From Limnovirga soli (GTDB taxonomy: Bacteria > Bacteroidota > Bacteroidia > Chitinophagales > Chitinophagaceae): a stretch of 64,000 bases of DNA. The position numbers were made by a program, and so were the translations under genes. The stretch covers positions 1 through 64,000 of the forward strand of contig NZ_WHPF01000003.1 in assembly GCF_013106755.1 (NCBI RefSeq), given 5' to 3'. Shown here in pieces: positions 37,091 through 46,133 of this stretch. Under the pieces are notes generated by a model that saw nothing but the letters and a program-made list of their open reading frames with translations, was not told the DNA's origin and ran no database searches. The stretch's first letter is position 1. Each line of letters begins with the position of its first letter.

Positions 37091-38536
37091 ATGCAAAAGG
37101 AAATATTTGAACACGGATTAAACCACAATCGCCGTAAATTTTTATCACAGCTAAGCCTTGGTATAGGCAGTGTGGCACTGGGTTCACTGCTCATTCCCGA
37201 TCTTTTCAGCAACAATAATCCCGATGCTATTATGGCGGGCTTACCACATTTTGCGCCCAAAGCCAAACGCATCATTTATTTATTCCAAAATGGGGCACCT
37301 TCCCAATTGGATTTGTTTGATTATAAACCCAAATTACAGGAAATGTTTGGGCAAGATTTGCCAGCTTCTATTCGCAATGGTCAGCGCCTAACGGGTATGA
37401 CGGCCGATCAGAAAAAATTTCCTTTGGCAGGTACCGTTTTTCAGTTTAACCAATATGGCAAACACAAAGCCTGGTTAAGCGAGTTACTGCCCCACACGGC
37501 CAGTGTAGTTGATGATTTATGTATCATCAAATCCATGTATACCGAAGCTATTAACCACGATCCGGCACTTACATTTTTTCAAACCGGAGCACAGGTTGGT
37601 AACCGGCCCAGCATGGGTTCCTGGGTAAGCTACGGTTTGGGTACAGAAAATAAAAATCTGCCTGGCTTTTGTGTATTGTTATCCAAAGGAAAAGGTAACG
37701 GGCAAGGTGTGTATTCTAAATTATGGTCAAACGGATTTTTAGATTCTTTTTACCAGGGCGTACAATTCAGCAGTGGTGAAAACCCGGTATTATACCTCAA
37801 TAATCCCGATGCGGTAAGTAAGGCCGACAGAAGAAATATGCTGGATAAACTGGCAGAATTAAATGACGAAAATTATAAAACCTTTGGCGATCCCGAAATA
37901 AACGCCAAAGTACAACAATACGAACTGGCCTATCGTATGCAAACTGCAGTACCCGAAGTAACGGATTTAAGCAAGGAGCCAGAATCTATTATAAAAATGT
38001 ATGGTGCCGATTGTTTGGTGCCGGGCACTTTTGCCGCCAATTGTTTATTGGCCAGAAAACTAAGTGAAAATGGGGTTCGTTTTGTTCAATTGTATCACCA
38101 GGGTTGGGATGCACATGGCGATTTGCCCTCACAAATAAAAGGCCAGTGTCAGGATGTAGACCAGGCCAGCGCAGCATTAATTACCGATCTTAAACAAAGA
38201 GGTATGCTGGATGAGACATTGGTAATCTGGGGCGGCGAATTTGGCCGAACCAACTATTGCCAGGGTACATTAACCAAAGAAGATTATGGCCGCGATCATC
38301 ACCCCCGCTGCTTTACTGTTTGGATGGCCGGTGGCGGTGTAAAGCCTGGTGTTTATGGCGAAACAGATGAGTTTGGTTATAATATTATTGAGAACCCTGT
38401 ACACGTACATGATTTTCATGCAACCGTATTAAACCTAATGGGACTGGATCATGAAAAATTAACCTATAAACATTTGGGCCGCAGATATAGACTTACTGAT
38501 GTGGCTGGCAATATTGTAAAAGGCATTATTGCATAG
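37091..38536 (+). CDS. DUF1501 protein
   Basis: The 481-residue product begins with an RR-containing segment, NRRKFLSQLSLGIGS, that could be a twin-arginine signal. The DUF1501 family (sulfatase/phosphatase-like fold) shows KRIIYLFQNGAPSQLDLFDY, then ILVWGGEFGRT-type metal-site residues (VIWGGEFGRTNY) and DHHPRCFTVWMAGGGVKPG near the end. Families of this type occur beside DUF1549 proteins, as here (168 bp upstream). A hairpin terminator follows at 38605. Confidence 0.85.
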   Translation: MQKEIFEHGLNHNRRKFLSQLSLGIGSVALGSLLIPDLFSNNNPDAIMAGLPHFAPKAKRIIYLFQNGAPSQLDLFDYKPKLQEMFGQDLPASIRNGQRLTGMTADQKKFPLAGTVFQFNQYGKHKAWLSELLPHTASVVDDLCIIKSMYTEAINHDPALTFFQTGAQVGNRPSMGSWVSYGLGTENKNLPGFCVLLSKGKGNGQGVYSKLWSNGFLDSFYQGVQFSSGENPVLYLNNPDAVSKADRRNMLDKLAELNDENYKTFGDPEINAKVQQYELAYRMQTAVPEVTDLSKEPESIIKMYGADCLVPGTFAANCLLARKLSENGVRFVQLYHQGWDAHGDLPSQIKGQCQDVDQASAALITDLKQRGMLDETLVIWGGEFGRTNYCQGTLTKEDYGRDHHPRCFTVWMAGGGVKPGVYGETDEFGYNIIENPVHVHDFHATVLNLMGLDHEKLTYKHLGRRYRLTDVAGNIVKGIIA

Positions 38537-38604
38537 TGAGATTTTAAAACTAATTTATTTTTACAACACATAAATTATTTAACTGCTACTGGTTAAACAT
38601 TATT

Positions 38605-38640
38605 ACAAGCCCGGACATTTTGATCCGGGCTTGTAGTTTA
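38605..38640 (+). terminator. Hairpin terminator after the DUF1501 gene
   Basis: An 11-bp perfect stem, ACAAGCCCGGA with TCCGGGCTTGT, has an 8-nt loop and is followed by AGTTTATTGTAG. The T-run is short, so termination is likely but not certain. Confidence 0.7.
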
Positions 38641-38939
38641 TTGTAGTTTCTGCAACAATAAGCATATATTTACTTATTAACTTATGACATTGACACTTTA
38701 TTTCCTAAACTGTATTTTCTAAATTTTTTTCTTTAACAGTAGTTTTTTCTTTCAATATTCTATCAATCATCAGCGCATATTTGAAAGGATTGCCGCAGTA
38801 AAATCAGTTGTTGATTTTGCATTAGCTTTTTGTGTACATATTCTGCGTTTAATACTAAATTAATTATTGCCTGCAGTTTTATAATTATAGTAAACATGTT
38901 GTTTAAGTTAAATTGATAAAATGGAATTGCATTGTATTG

Positions 38940-38960
38940 CATTACAATTGTTTTGTAATG
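38940..38960. promoter_or_regulatory. Inverted repeat upstream of the permease gene
   Basis: CATTACAA at 38940-38947 and TTGTAATG at 38953-38960 form a perfect 8-bp inverted repeat with a 5-nt centre, 49 bp before the permease start. It could be an operator for the lipid-transport genes. Confidence 0.4.
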
Positions 38961-39009
38961 AGTATAAGTAAAGCCATGTAATGTTTATTTATTTTATACA
39001 AACTGGCAA

Positions 39010-39819
39010 ATGAAACTAAATGAAGAAAAAAGCGAAAAAGTAGCGGTAAATAAATACCTGATATCAAAAGGTGTTGATGCCTTTTTTACGGATATATACA
39101 ATGTGTATTTATTTATTGTCCGATTTTTTAAAGCCGTTTTTACTGCTCCTTTTGAGTTTAAGGAAATTATCAATCAGTGTTACCAGGTAGGGTATAAGTC
39201 GTTGCCATTGGTTGCCTTAACCGGGTTTATTACAGGGATTGTTTTTACAAAACAATCCAGGCCATCTTTATCTACTTTTGGCGCAAGTTCGTGGTTGCCA
39301 TCCCTTATTTCAATTGCAATTATACGAGCATTGGCACCATTGGTAACTGCATTAATTGCTGCAGGTAAAGTGGGGTCTAATATGGGTGCAGAATTGGGCT
39401 CGATGAAGGTAACCGAGCAAATTGATGCGATGGAAGTATCCGCCACCAATCCATTTAAATTTCTGGTGGTTACGCGTATTTTGGCGATTACTTTTATGTT
39501 GCCTGTATTGGTATTATTTACAGGTTTTATTGGCATGATGGGTAGTTACCTGAATGTATATCATAACGAGTTGACCAGCTTTACCGCTTTTTTTAAAAGT
39601 GCATTTAACACTATTTCATTTCTGGATATTTTTTCCTCCATTTTTAAGGCTACCATGTATGGATTTACTATTGGTGTGGCTGGTTGCTATCAGGGATATA
39701 ATGCGCAAAATGGAACGCAGGGAGTTGGCCGCGCAGCCAACTCAGCCGTAGTGCTTTCTATGTTTATGATTTTTGTAGAGGAGTTGGTGATTGTTCAGCT
39801 TGTAAATGCCATAAGGTAA
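39010..39819 (+). CDS. MlaE-type ABC transporter permease
   Basis: The 269-residue membrane protein matches the MlaE/YrbE permease family: ALTGFITGIVFT, ALAPLVTALIAAGKVGSNMGAELGSMKVTEQIDAM near the middle, and several transmembrane segments. With the ATPase (39974) and MCE protein (40746) it forms a phospholipid-transport system that keeps the outer membrane asymmetric. It is separated from those two genes by 154 bp containing repeat R17, so it may be transcribed separately. Confidence 0.88.
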   Translation: MKLNEEKSEKVAVNKYLISKGVDAFFTDIYNVYLFIVRFFKAVFTAPFEFKEIINQCYQVGYKSLPLVALTGFITGIVFTKQSRPSLSTFGASSWLPSLISIAIIRALAPLVTALIAAGKVGSNMGAELGSMKVTEQIDAMEVSATNPFKFLVVTRILAITFMLPVLVLFTGFIGMMGSYLNVYHNELTSFTAFFKSAFNTISFLDIFSSIFKATMYGFTIGVAGCYQGYNAQNGTQGVGRAANSAVVLSMFMIFVEELVIVQLVNAIR

Positions 39820-39880
39820 GTAGTATGGTTTGCCTCTTGGAATTTTTGGTTCCTGCCTTTAGCTGAATATAGTTGTGAAC

Positions 39881-39899
39881 GTACAAGTGTGCGACGCAA
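39881..39899 (+). repeat. Alternating repeat R17 (+)
   Basis: GTACAAGTGTGCGACGCAA, with a TGTTGGGCTAATAAAA end at about 39921. It lies between the permease gene and the ATPase gene, upstream of 39974. Confidence 0.9.
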
Positions 39900-39973
39900 A
39901 TGGGCTGAGGTTAGAATTTGCTGTTGGGCTAATAAAAGTGCTTTAAAGAAATATGCTGTTGGAAAATTAGAAA

Positions 39974-40762
39974 ATGGAAACTACAAAAGAAAATACTGCA
40001 TTTGAGGAGCCTGCTATTTTAATAAAGGGATTGAAGAAATCTTTTGGCAATTTGGTGGTGCTGAATGGGGTTGATTTAGAGGTTAGAAAAGGAGAAAATA
40101 TTGCCGTGCTTGGCAGATCGGGTAGTGGTAAATCTGTACTTATAAAAATTATCAGTGGCTTATTACAACCTGATAGTGGCAGTGTGCAGGTTTTGGGAGA
40201 ACAAGTAGACAATATTAGTGCAGCAGATTTGCAAAGATTGCGTTTGAAAATCGGATTTTCTTTTCAAAGCAGCGCGTTGTACGATAGTATGAGTGTAAGA
40301 GAAAATCTGGCTTTTCCGTTAGTAAGAAATAAGAGAGAGTTGAGTGCTGCGGCGGTGAATACAGCTATTGAAGAAGTGTTGCATGAAGTGGGTTTGTCGC
40401 AAACAATTATGCAAATGCCATCGGAGCTTTCGGGTGGGCAAAGAAAAAGAATTGGTATTGCCCGAACATTAATTCTGAAGCCGGAAATTATGCTGTATGA
40501 TGAGCCAACATCGGGTCTTGACCCAATTACCTGCGGAGAAATAAATAAGCTTATAATAAAAGTACAGCAGCAGTATAAAACCAGCTCAATTATAATAACC
40601 CATGACCTTACCTGTGCAAAAGCAACTGCCAATAGAATTGCTATGTTGCTGGATGGTAAATTTCTGGCCACAGGGAATTTTGATACAGTTTTTGATACAC
40701 AAAACGAAAGCGTAAGATCATTTTACGATTATAATTTTACTACACATGAAAACAATAAATAA
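39974..40762 (+). CDS. MlaF-type ABC transporter ATPase
   Basis: The 262-residue ATPase shows Walker A GRSGSGKSVLIK, signature LSGGQRKRIGIAR, Walker B IMLYDEPTSGLD and a switch His in ITHDLTCAKA. It belongs to the MlaF family, driving lipid transport with the permease at 39010. It overlaps the MCE gene by 17 bp, so these two genes are translationally linked. Confidence 0.9.
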   Translation: METTKENTAFEEPAILIKGLKKSFGNLVVLNGVDLEVRKGENIAVLGRSGSGKSVLIKIISGLLQPDSGSVQVLGEQVDNISAADLQRLRLKIGFSFQSSALYDSMSVRENLAFPLVRNKRELSAAAVNTAIEEVLHEVGLSQTIMQMPSELSGGQRKRIGIARTLILKPEIMLYDEPTSGLDPITCGEINKLIIKVQQQYKTSSIIITHDLTCAKATANRIAMLLDGKFLATGNFDTVFDTQNESVRSFYDYNFTTHENNK

Positions 40763-41732
40763 TAACCGGCCTGTTATCGTTGGCATTTTTATATTTCTTG
40801 GATTAGCCATACTGGTTATTACACTATTTACTTTAGGTGGGCAGAAAAAAACCTTTGTAAAATCTTTTGTAATAAACGCTGTTTTTGATGATGTGGGTGG
40901 TTTATTAAAAGGGGGTAATATTTGGTTTTCAGGTGTTAAAGTTGGCACGGTGAAGAATATTAGTTTTTATGGAAATGCAAGTGTGTTGGTTACCATGAGT
41001 ATTGAAAACAGCGCTCAGCCGCATATTCATAATGATGCTAAGGCCAGAATTGGCTCTGATGGATTAATAGGAAATAAAATAATCATTATTTATGGAGGCG
41101 ATTCTGCCTCGCCGCAAATTGCAAAAGATGATTATTTGAAAGTTGAGAAGGCGCTAACTACAGATGATATGCTGGTTACATTACAGAATAACAATAAAAA
41201 TTTACTGGACATTACCAATAGCTTTAAGAGTATAAGCAAAAAGATAGATAGTGGCCAAGGGACTTTAGCCATTTTATTAAACGATCCTGCTATTGCAAAT
41301 ACATTAAAAAATACAGTTGAGGAGTTGCAAACAACTGCAGGTAATTTTAAAACGGTTTCTGTAAACGGGAAAAATGTATTATTTGATCTGCAAAGTTTTT
41401 CAAACAAATTGAACAAGCCAGGCAATTCCCTAAATGATATAGTGGAAGATACCCTGGTGTATAAAAATTTGCAGGTTACCATGTTACAATTGCAACAGGC
41501 TTCAAATACGGTAAAGCATTTTACCGAAAACATAAAGCAGGTAAGTGAAAAGCTACTTCAGAATAATAATACTGCCGGATTACTTTTAAATGATTCAGCA
41601 TCAGCAAACTCAATAAAGGTGATATTGAGGAACCTGGAATCAGGTACACTAAAACTGGATCAGGATCTGGAAGCATTACAACATAATTTTTTGCTGAAGG
41701 GGTATTTTAAAAAAAAGAATAAAGCTGAATAA
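40746..41732 (+). CDS. MlaD-type MCE domain lipid-binding protein
   Basis: The 328-residue product has an N-terminal signal anchor (VIVGIFIFLGLAILVITLF) and an MCE domain (VNAVFDDVGGLLKGGNIWFSGVKVGTV, GNKIIIIYGG). The later part is helical and Asn-rich (several NNN runs), a tail typical of this family. It binds lipid in the periplasm and completes the transporter with 39010 and 39974. The start overlaps the ATPase gene. Confidence 0.88.
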   Translation: MKTINNNRPVIVGIFIFLGLAILVITLFTLGGQKKTFVKSFVINAVFDDVGGLLKGGNIWFSGVKVGTVKNISFYGNASVLVTMSIENSAQPHIHNDAKARIGSDGLIGNKIIIIYGGDSASPQIAKDDYLKVEKALTTDDMLVTLQNNNKNLLDITNSFKSISKKIDSGQGTLAILLNDPAIANTLKNTVEELQTTAGNFKTVSVNGKNVLFDLQSFSNKLNKPGNSLNDIVEDTLVYKNLQVTMLQLQQASNTVKHFTENIKQVSEKLLQNNNTAGLLLNDSASANSIKVILRNLESGTLKLDQDLEALQHNFLLKGYFKKKNKAE

Positions 41733-41840
41733 ACTGGATGGTTACCAAGGAAACCAGAAGCTGGAACATATTTGCCTGGATTCATATATGTAATTTGCTT
41801 TCTTTAATAGGGCATGGCCTAAATTTATTATTTTTACCTC

Positions 41841-42215
41841 ATGAATTTACCGGGGAATATTATTTGGCTTATATGTGGCGGCTTTATGGCGGCAATGGGT
41901 TATTTTTTTGGAGGTTTATTGCTTTGTTTTACAATTATTGGGATTCCTTTTGGGTTGCAATGCTTTAAAATAGGCGGGTTTGTGCTTTGGCCTTTTGGCA
42001 AAAAAATCGTCGGTTCAAATAGTGCAGATGGTTGTTTATCAGTGATTTGTAATATAATTTGGATTGTAACCGGCGGTTTATATACTGCTTTTATTCATGT
42101 AATTTTTGGGTTATTACTTACTATAACAGTCATAGGTATTCCATTTGCCCGTCAGCATTTTAAACTGGCCGGTTTATCACTTGCACCTTTTGGGAAAGAG
42201 GTAGTTTATGATTAA
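41841..42215 (+). CDS. YccF-domain inner-membrane protein
   Basis: The 124-residue product has two YccF repeats: NIIWLICGGFMAA...IGIPFGLQCFKIGGF and NIIWIVTGGLYTA...IGIPFARQHFKLAGL, each with two predicted transmembrane helices. The function of the family is unknown. A different frame at 41738-41968 overlaps its start and is rejected. Confidence 0.85.
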   Translation: MNLPGNIIWLICGGFMAAMGYFFGGLLLCFTIIGIPFGLQCFKIGGFVLWPFGKKIVGSNSADGCLSVICNIIWIVTGGLYTAFIHVIFGLLLTITVIGIPFARQHFKLAGLSLAPFGKEVVYD

Positions 42216-42262
42216 ATATTGATTATTTTCCGGGGAAGCAGTAAAAAATATAGTGTGAGTAG

Positions 42263-42294
42263 TTGTTTTAATCTGAAATATTTTAGTAGCTTTG
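42263..42294 (+). promoter_or_regulatory. Promoter of rpsO
   Basis: TTG at 42263-42265 and TAGCTTTG at 42287-42294 are separated by 21 bp, an excellent match to the Bacteroidota -33/-7 pattern TTTG/TAnnTTTG. The rpsO ATG follows 53 bp later. Confidence 0.65.
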
Positions 42295-42346
42295 CCGCCA
42301 CTTTAAAAAAGGATGTGAATCCTGGATGCAATTTAAAAAATCAGAG

Positions 42347-42619
42347 ATGCCGTATTTAACAACAGAAAAAAAAGCAAACATATTTGCAACTCATGGTGGT
42401 TCAGCTACCAACACAGGTTCTATTGAAGCTCAGATCGCAATGGTTACAGAGCGTATCTCAAGCATTTCCAAGCACTTGCAACAAAATAAAAAAGATCATT
42501 CTACACAACGTGGTTTGATGCAACTGGTTGGTCAGCGTAAGCGCTTGCTGGCGTATATGCAGAAGCATAACCTGCAGGGCTATCGTGCTTTGATTGAGAA
42601 ATTAGGATTAAGGAAATAA
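42347..42619 (+). CDS. rpsO: 30S ribosomal protein S15
   Basis: I chose the ATG at 42347 (MPYLTTEKKANIF), 90 residues, the family's usual length; an earlier ATG at 42326 would add seven extra residues. S15 signatures include THGGSATNTGSIEAQIAMVT and LVGQRKRLLAYM. It binds 16S rRNA during 30S assembly. It is followed by a terminator and then pnp, the conserved rpsO-pnp order. In other bacteria S15 represses its own translation; nothing specific is visible here. Confidence 0.95.
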   Translation: MPYLTTEKKANIFATHGGSATNTGSIEAQIAMVTERISSISKHLQQNKKDHSTQRGLMQLVGQRKRLLAYMQKHNLQGYRALIEKLGLRK

Positions 42620-42636
42620 CTTTACGTATATGTAAT

Positions 42637-42680
42637 AACTATTCCCAACTGTTGTTTATACCGGTTGGGAATAGTTTTTT
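42637..42680 (+). terminator. Rho-independent terminator between rpsO and pnp
   Basis: A perfect 13-bp stem, AACTATTCCCAAC with GTTGGGAATAGTT, has a 14-nt loop and is followed by TTTTG. It probably terminates part of the rpsO transcription. Confidence 0.85.
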
Positions 42681-42774
42681 GTATATATATCTGTTTTTAT
42701 ATCTGCATAACCAGTTTTGGTTATAGTACCCAACCCACACCCCGCTATTTTAATATTTCAAACATTATTTACAT

Positions 42775-44931
42775 ATGTTATCACAACCGCTACAAGCCAG
42801 TTTTACTTTACCCAATGGGGCAGAAGTAACTATTGAAACTGGTAAACTTGCCCGTCAGGCTGATGGTGCAGTAACCGTACGTCAGGGAAATTGCATTTTA
42901 TTAGCTACCGTTTGCGCAAATAAAGAACCAAAAGAAGGTCAGGATTTTTTCCCATTAAGTGTTGATTATCAGGAAAAATTTGCTTCTGCAGGCCGTATCC
43001 CCGGCTCTTTCTTTAAAAGAGAAGCCCGATTAAACGACTATGAAATTTTAACCAGCCGACTAATAGACAGGGCCTTACGTCCTTTGTTTCCCGAAGATTA
43101 TTTTTGTGATGTTCAGGTATTAATTTCTCTAATATCATCAGATAATGAAGTGATGCCTGATGCATTGGCATGTTTAGCTGCCAGTGCGGCTTTAGCCGTT
43201 TCGGATGTACCTATTAAAGAAATTATTTCAGAAGCCAGAGTAGCCCGTATTGATGGTGCTTTTGTGGTTAACCCAACCCGTTCACAATTGGCAAAAGCCG
43301 ATATGGATTTTATCATTGCAGCAACTGAAAAGAACCTGATGATGGTAGAAGGTGAAAGTAAGGAATGCAGCGAGGAAGATTTGCTGCAGGTTCTTCAATT
43401 GGCCCATGATGCTATTCGTATTCAAATTAAAGCACAGGAAGAATTAAGAATAAAAGTTGGTTCGCCTGCTAAACGTGATTATACCAAGCCTTTACAGAAT
43501 GAAGAATTGCAGGCCTCTGTAGCTGCTTTTTGTACTGATAAAATGAATACCATTGCTAAAGGTGGTACTGCAAAAGGCGAAAGAAGTGATGCTTTTTCTG
43601 CCTTGAAAGATGAATTAATTAAAAGTTTGGGCGAAGAAGTTGACGGATCTACAAAAAAACTTGCCAAAAAATATTTTGATGATTTACAGTGGGAATTGGT
43701 AAGAAATATGATGTTGGAAGACAGGGTTAGATTGGATGGTAGAAAAATGGACGAAGTGCGGCCTTTGGCAATGGAAGTAGATCCATTACCAACACCACAC
43801 GGCTCATCTTTATTTACCCGTGGGGAAACACAATCTTTAACCACCGTTACTTTGGGTACACCATTGGATGAATTATTAATTGAAAGTGCTGCTGTTAGCG
43901 ATTATAGTAAATTTATTTTGCATTATAATTTCCCTCCATTCTCTACCGGTGAAGTAAAAATGATGCGTGGCGTAGGTCGTAGAGAAGTAGGTCATGGTAA
44001 TCTGGCCATGCGTTCTTTAAAACAAATGATGCCGGGTAATGAATACCCTTACACAGTTCGTGTAGTAAGTGATATCCTGGAATCAAACGGTTCTTCTTCA
44101 ATGGCAACTGTTTGTGCCGGTTCACTCGCTTTAATGGATGCAGGTGTACCTGTTCCTAAACACGTAAGTGGTGTTGCTATGGGTTTAATTAGCCGCGGCG
44201 ATGGTAAATATGCCATTTTAACTGACATTCTGGGCGATGAAGATCACCTGGGAGATATGGATTTTAAAGTAACCGGTACCCGTGATGGAATTTGCGGTGT
44301 GCAAATGGATATTAAAGTTGATGGCCTTAGCATGGAAGTAATGCGTGAAGCTTTAATGCAGGCACGTAAAGGTCGTTTACATATTTTGGATGCTATGTAT
44401 GAATGTATGCCTGCCGCAAGAGCAGAAGTTAAACCACATGCACCAAGAATGGAGAAAATCTTTATCGATAAAGAATTTATTGGCGCTGTAATTGGACCAC
44501 AAGGTAAAGTAATACAGGAAATTCAAAAAGAAACCGGTACTACCATTAACCTGGAAGAAGTTGATAATGTGGGCGAAGTAAGCATTTTCTCTAAAGAAAA
44601 AGAAGGTCTTGAAAGAGCACTTGCCTGGATTAAGAGCATTGTTGCTGTACCAAATGTGGGCGATGTATACGATGCCAAAGTTAAAAGCATTCAGCCTTAT
44701 GGTGCTTTTGTTGAATTCCTTCCAAAAAAAGAAGGCTTGTTACACATTAGCGAAATAAGCTGGAAGCGCCTTGAAAATATGGACGGTGTTTTAAAAGAAG
44801 GCGATATGGTTAAGGTTAAACTGGTAGGTGTAGACCAAAAAACCGGTAAATTTAAATTAAGCCGTAAAGCATTAATGCCAAAGCCCGAAGGTGCACCGGA
44901 ACAAACCGATCGCAGAAACGAGCGTAATTAA
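42775..44931 (+). CDS. pnp: Polyribonucleotide nucleotidyltransferase
   Basis: The 718-residue PNPase has two RNase PH domains (about residues 1-215 and 315-545), a helical linker, a KH domain with GPQGKVIQEI (near residue 580), and a C-terminal S1 domain (GDVYDAKVKSIQPYGAFVEF). It degrades RNA 3'-5' with phosphate and takes part in mRNA turnover. The length is usual. A terminator follows. Confidence 0.96.
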   Translation: MLSQPLQASFTLPNGAEVTIETGKLARQADGAVTVRQGNCILLATVCANKEPKEGQDFFPLSVDYQEKFASAGRIPGSFFKREARLNDYEILTSRLIDRALRPLFPEDYFCDVQVLISLISSDNEVMPDALACLAASAALAVSDVPIKEIISEARVARIDGAFVVNPTRSQLAKADMDFIIAATEKNLMMVEGESKECSEEDLLQVLQLAHDAIRIQIKAQEELRIKVGSPAKRDYTKPLQNEELQASVAAFCTDKMNTIAKGGTAKGERSDAFSALKDELIKSLGEEVDGSTKKLAKKYFDDLQWELVRNMMLEDRVRLDGRKMDEVRPLAMEVDPLPTPHGSSLFTRGETQSLTTVTLGTPLDELLIESAAVSDYSKFILHYNFPPFSTGEVKMMRGVGRREVGHGNLAMRSLKQMMPGNEYPYTVRVVSDILESNGSSSMATVCAGSLALMDAGVPVPKHVSGVAMGLISRGDGKYAILTDILGDEDHLGDMDFKVTGTRDGICGVQMDIKVDGLSMEVMREALMQARKGRLHILDAMYECMPAARAEVKPHAPRMEKIFIDKEFIGAVIGPQGKVIQEIQKETGTTINLEEVDNVGEVSIFSKEKEGLERALAWIKSIVAVPNVGDVYDAKVKSIQPYGAFVEFLPKKEGLLHISEISWKRLENMDGVLKEGDMVKVKLVGVDQKTGKFKLSRKALMPKPEGAPEQTDRRNERN

Positions 44932-44954
44932 TTATTACATACTTTACATAGAAT

Positions 44955-44982
44955 ACCTGTAGATTCGTCTGCAGGTTTTTTT
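44955..44982 (+). terminator. Rho-independent terminator after pnp
   Basis: ACCTGTAGA and TCTGCAGGT form a 9-bp stem (one G-U pair) around a stable TTCG tetraloop, followed by a run of seven T. Confidence 0.9.
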
Positions 44983-45039
44983 ATGCGCATTGCCATGGTA
45001 TACGTATTTTTTAGATACCAGCAGTTGCAATAATGGCAT

Positions 45040-45060
45040 CTTTACTTGCGTCGCAATCCT
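45040..45060 (-). repeat. Alternating repeat R18 (-)
   Basis: CTTTACTTGCGTCGCA, then diverging from consensus. It lies downstream of pnp and pairs with R19 after an 82-bp interval. Confidence 0.85.
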
Positions 45061-45141
45061 TTTATCGTTCGTATCATTGGGCGACAAAAAGAGTAATAAA
45101 AACGGGAGTAGGTTGCTATTTTGCTGCATAGCATTACTACA

Positions 45142-45160
45142 GTACAAGAGTGCGACGCAA
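45142..45160 (+). repeat. Alternating repeat R19 (+)
   Basis: GTACAAGAGTGCGACGCAA, in a complete-looking element of about 80 bp from TTTTGCTGC (45117) to GCCGGGTAAAAAA (45184-45196). It lies upstream of prmA. Confidence 0.92.
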
Positions 45161-45239
45161 CAGCAGCTAAATGCTTGTTGTATGCCGGGTAAAAAAGCAC
45201 TGGACAGTTGCATCTATTCAACTATATATTTTTTTCTGT

Positions 45240-46067
45240 ATGAGTAATTATATACAACTTTTAATTGCACCTGTAACTTCAGAGGCATCAGACATATTAG
45301 TGGCGCAATTAAGTGAACTGGGATTTGATGGATTTGAAGAAAATGAAAATGCATTAATTGCTTATTGTGCCGAAAGCATGTATAATGCAGAGGCTATAAA
45401 TGAACTATTGGAAGGTAATTACAGCTATACAAAGGAGTTGATAGCCAAAATTAACTGGAACGAAGAGTGGGAGAAAAATTTCTCTCCTGTGGTTGTAGAT
45501 GATTTTGTTGGTGTTAGGGCACATTTTCATGAACCAATTAGTGGCGTATTTCACGAAATTGTAATTACACCCAAAATGAGTTTTGGTACCGGCCATCATG
45601 CCACTACCCATATGATGATGCAACAGATGCAGGGCCTTGATTTTACAGGGAAAAAAGTGTTTGATTTTGGAACCGGTACAGGCATATTAGCCATTCTGGC
45701 TGAAATGCTGGGTGCCACCGAAATTTACGCCATTGATAATGATGAGTGGAGTGTAGAAAATGCAGCAGAAAATATTAGTAATAATGCTTGTACCAAAATA
45801 CAGTTGGCTTTAAATGATAACCCGGTATTATTGCCTCAATATGATATTATACTGGCCAACATAAACAAAAATGTAATTCTTGCTTTTTTTGATATGTTAA
45901 AAACCGGACTTAAACCAAACGGCCAATTGTTAGTAAGTGGCTTGTTGGCCGAGGATGAAAATGATATAGTATTGGCTGCTAATGCATTAGGATTAAAATT
46001 TGTGCAAATTATTCAAAGAGACAAATGGATTTCTTTATTATTTTTTAATGAAAATTTTCAGAATTGA
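45240..46067 (+). CDS. prmA: Ribosomal protein L11 methyltransferase
   Basis: I chose the ATG at 45240 (MSNYIQLLIAPVTSEAS), 275 residues; an open frame that starts at 45171 merely reads through repeat R19. The family motif FDFGTGTGILAILAEMLGA (SAM-binding), preceding EIVITPKMSFGTGHH and the later DIILANI catalytic segment fit PrmA. It trimethylates L11. It is followed by plsY after 66 bp. Confidence 0.92.
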   Translation: MSNYIQLLIAPVTSEASDILVAQLSELGFDGFEENENALIAYCAESMYNAEAINELLEGNYSYTKELIAKINWNEEWEKNFSPVVVDDFVGVRAHFHEPISGVFHEIVITPKMSFGTGHHATTHMMMQQMQGLDFTGKKVFDFGTGTGILAILAEMLGATEIYAIDNDEWSVENAAENISNNACTKIQLALNDNPVLLPQYDIILANINKNVILAFFDMLKTGLKPNGQLLVSGLLAEDENDIVLAANALGLKFVQIIQRDKWISLLFFNENFQN

Positions 46068-46102
46068 ATGTTAACGCATCATTAATTAATTAAAATCTAT
46101 GC

Positions 46103-46110
46103 TATATTTG
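46103..46110 (+). promoter_or_regulatory. Possible -7 box upstream of plsY
   Basis: TATATTTG matches the Bacteroidota -7 consensus TAnnTTTG exactly and lies 24 bp before the plsY ATG. No convincing -33 TTTG was found at the expected distance. Confidence 0.4.
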
Positions 46111-46133
46111 TTTCTCAGCTTTAACCAAGTACA

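Larger units (their letters stand above)
38537..39009. other. AT-rich intergenic region before the Mla-type genes
   Basis: This 473-bp gap holds the terminator at 38605 and an inverted repeat at 38940-38960. The remainder is AT-rich with no recognised gene. Confidence 0.5.

Noticed and set aside
41738-41968. Frame overlapping the start of the YccF gene
   Set aside because: The YccF frame at 41841 explains the region with a recognisable family.
45171-45239. Longer N-terminus for prmA
   Set aside because: The extra codons lie inside repeat R19, and the family starts at MSNYIQ.
44944-45247. Frames on both strands after pnp
   Set aside because: They run through a terminator and repeats R18/R19.
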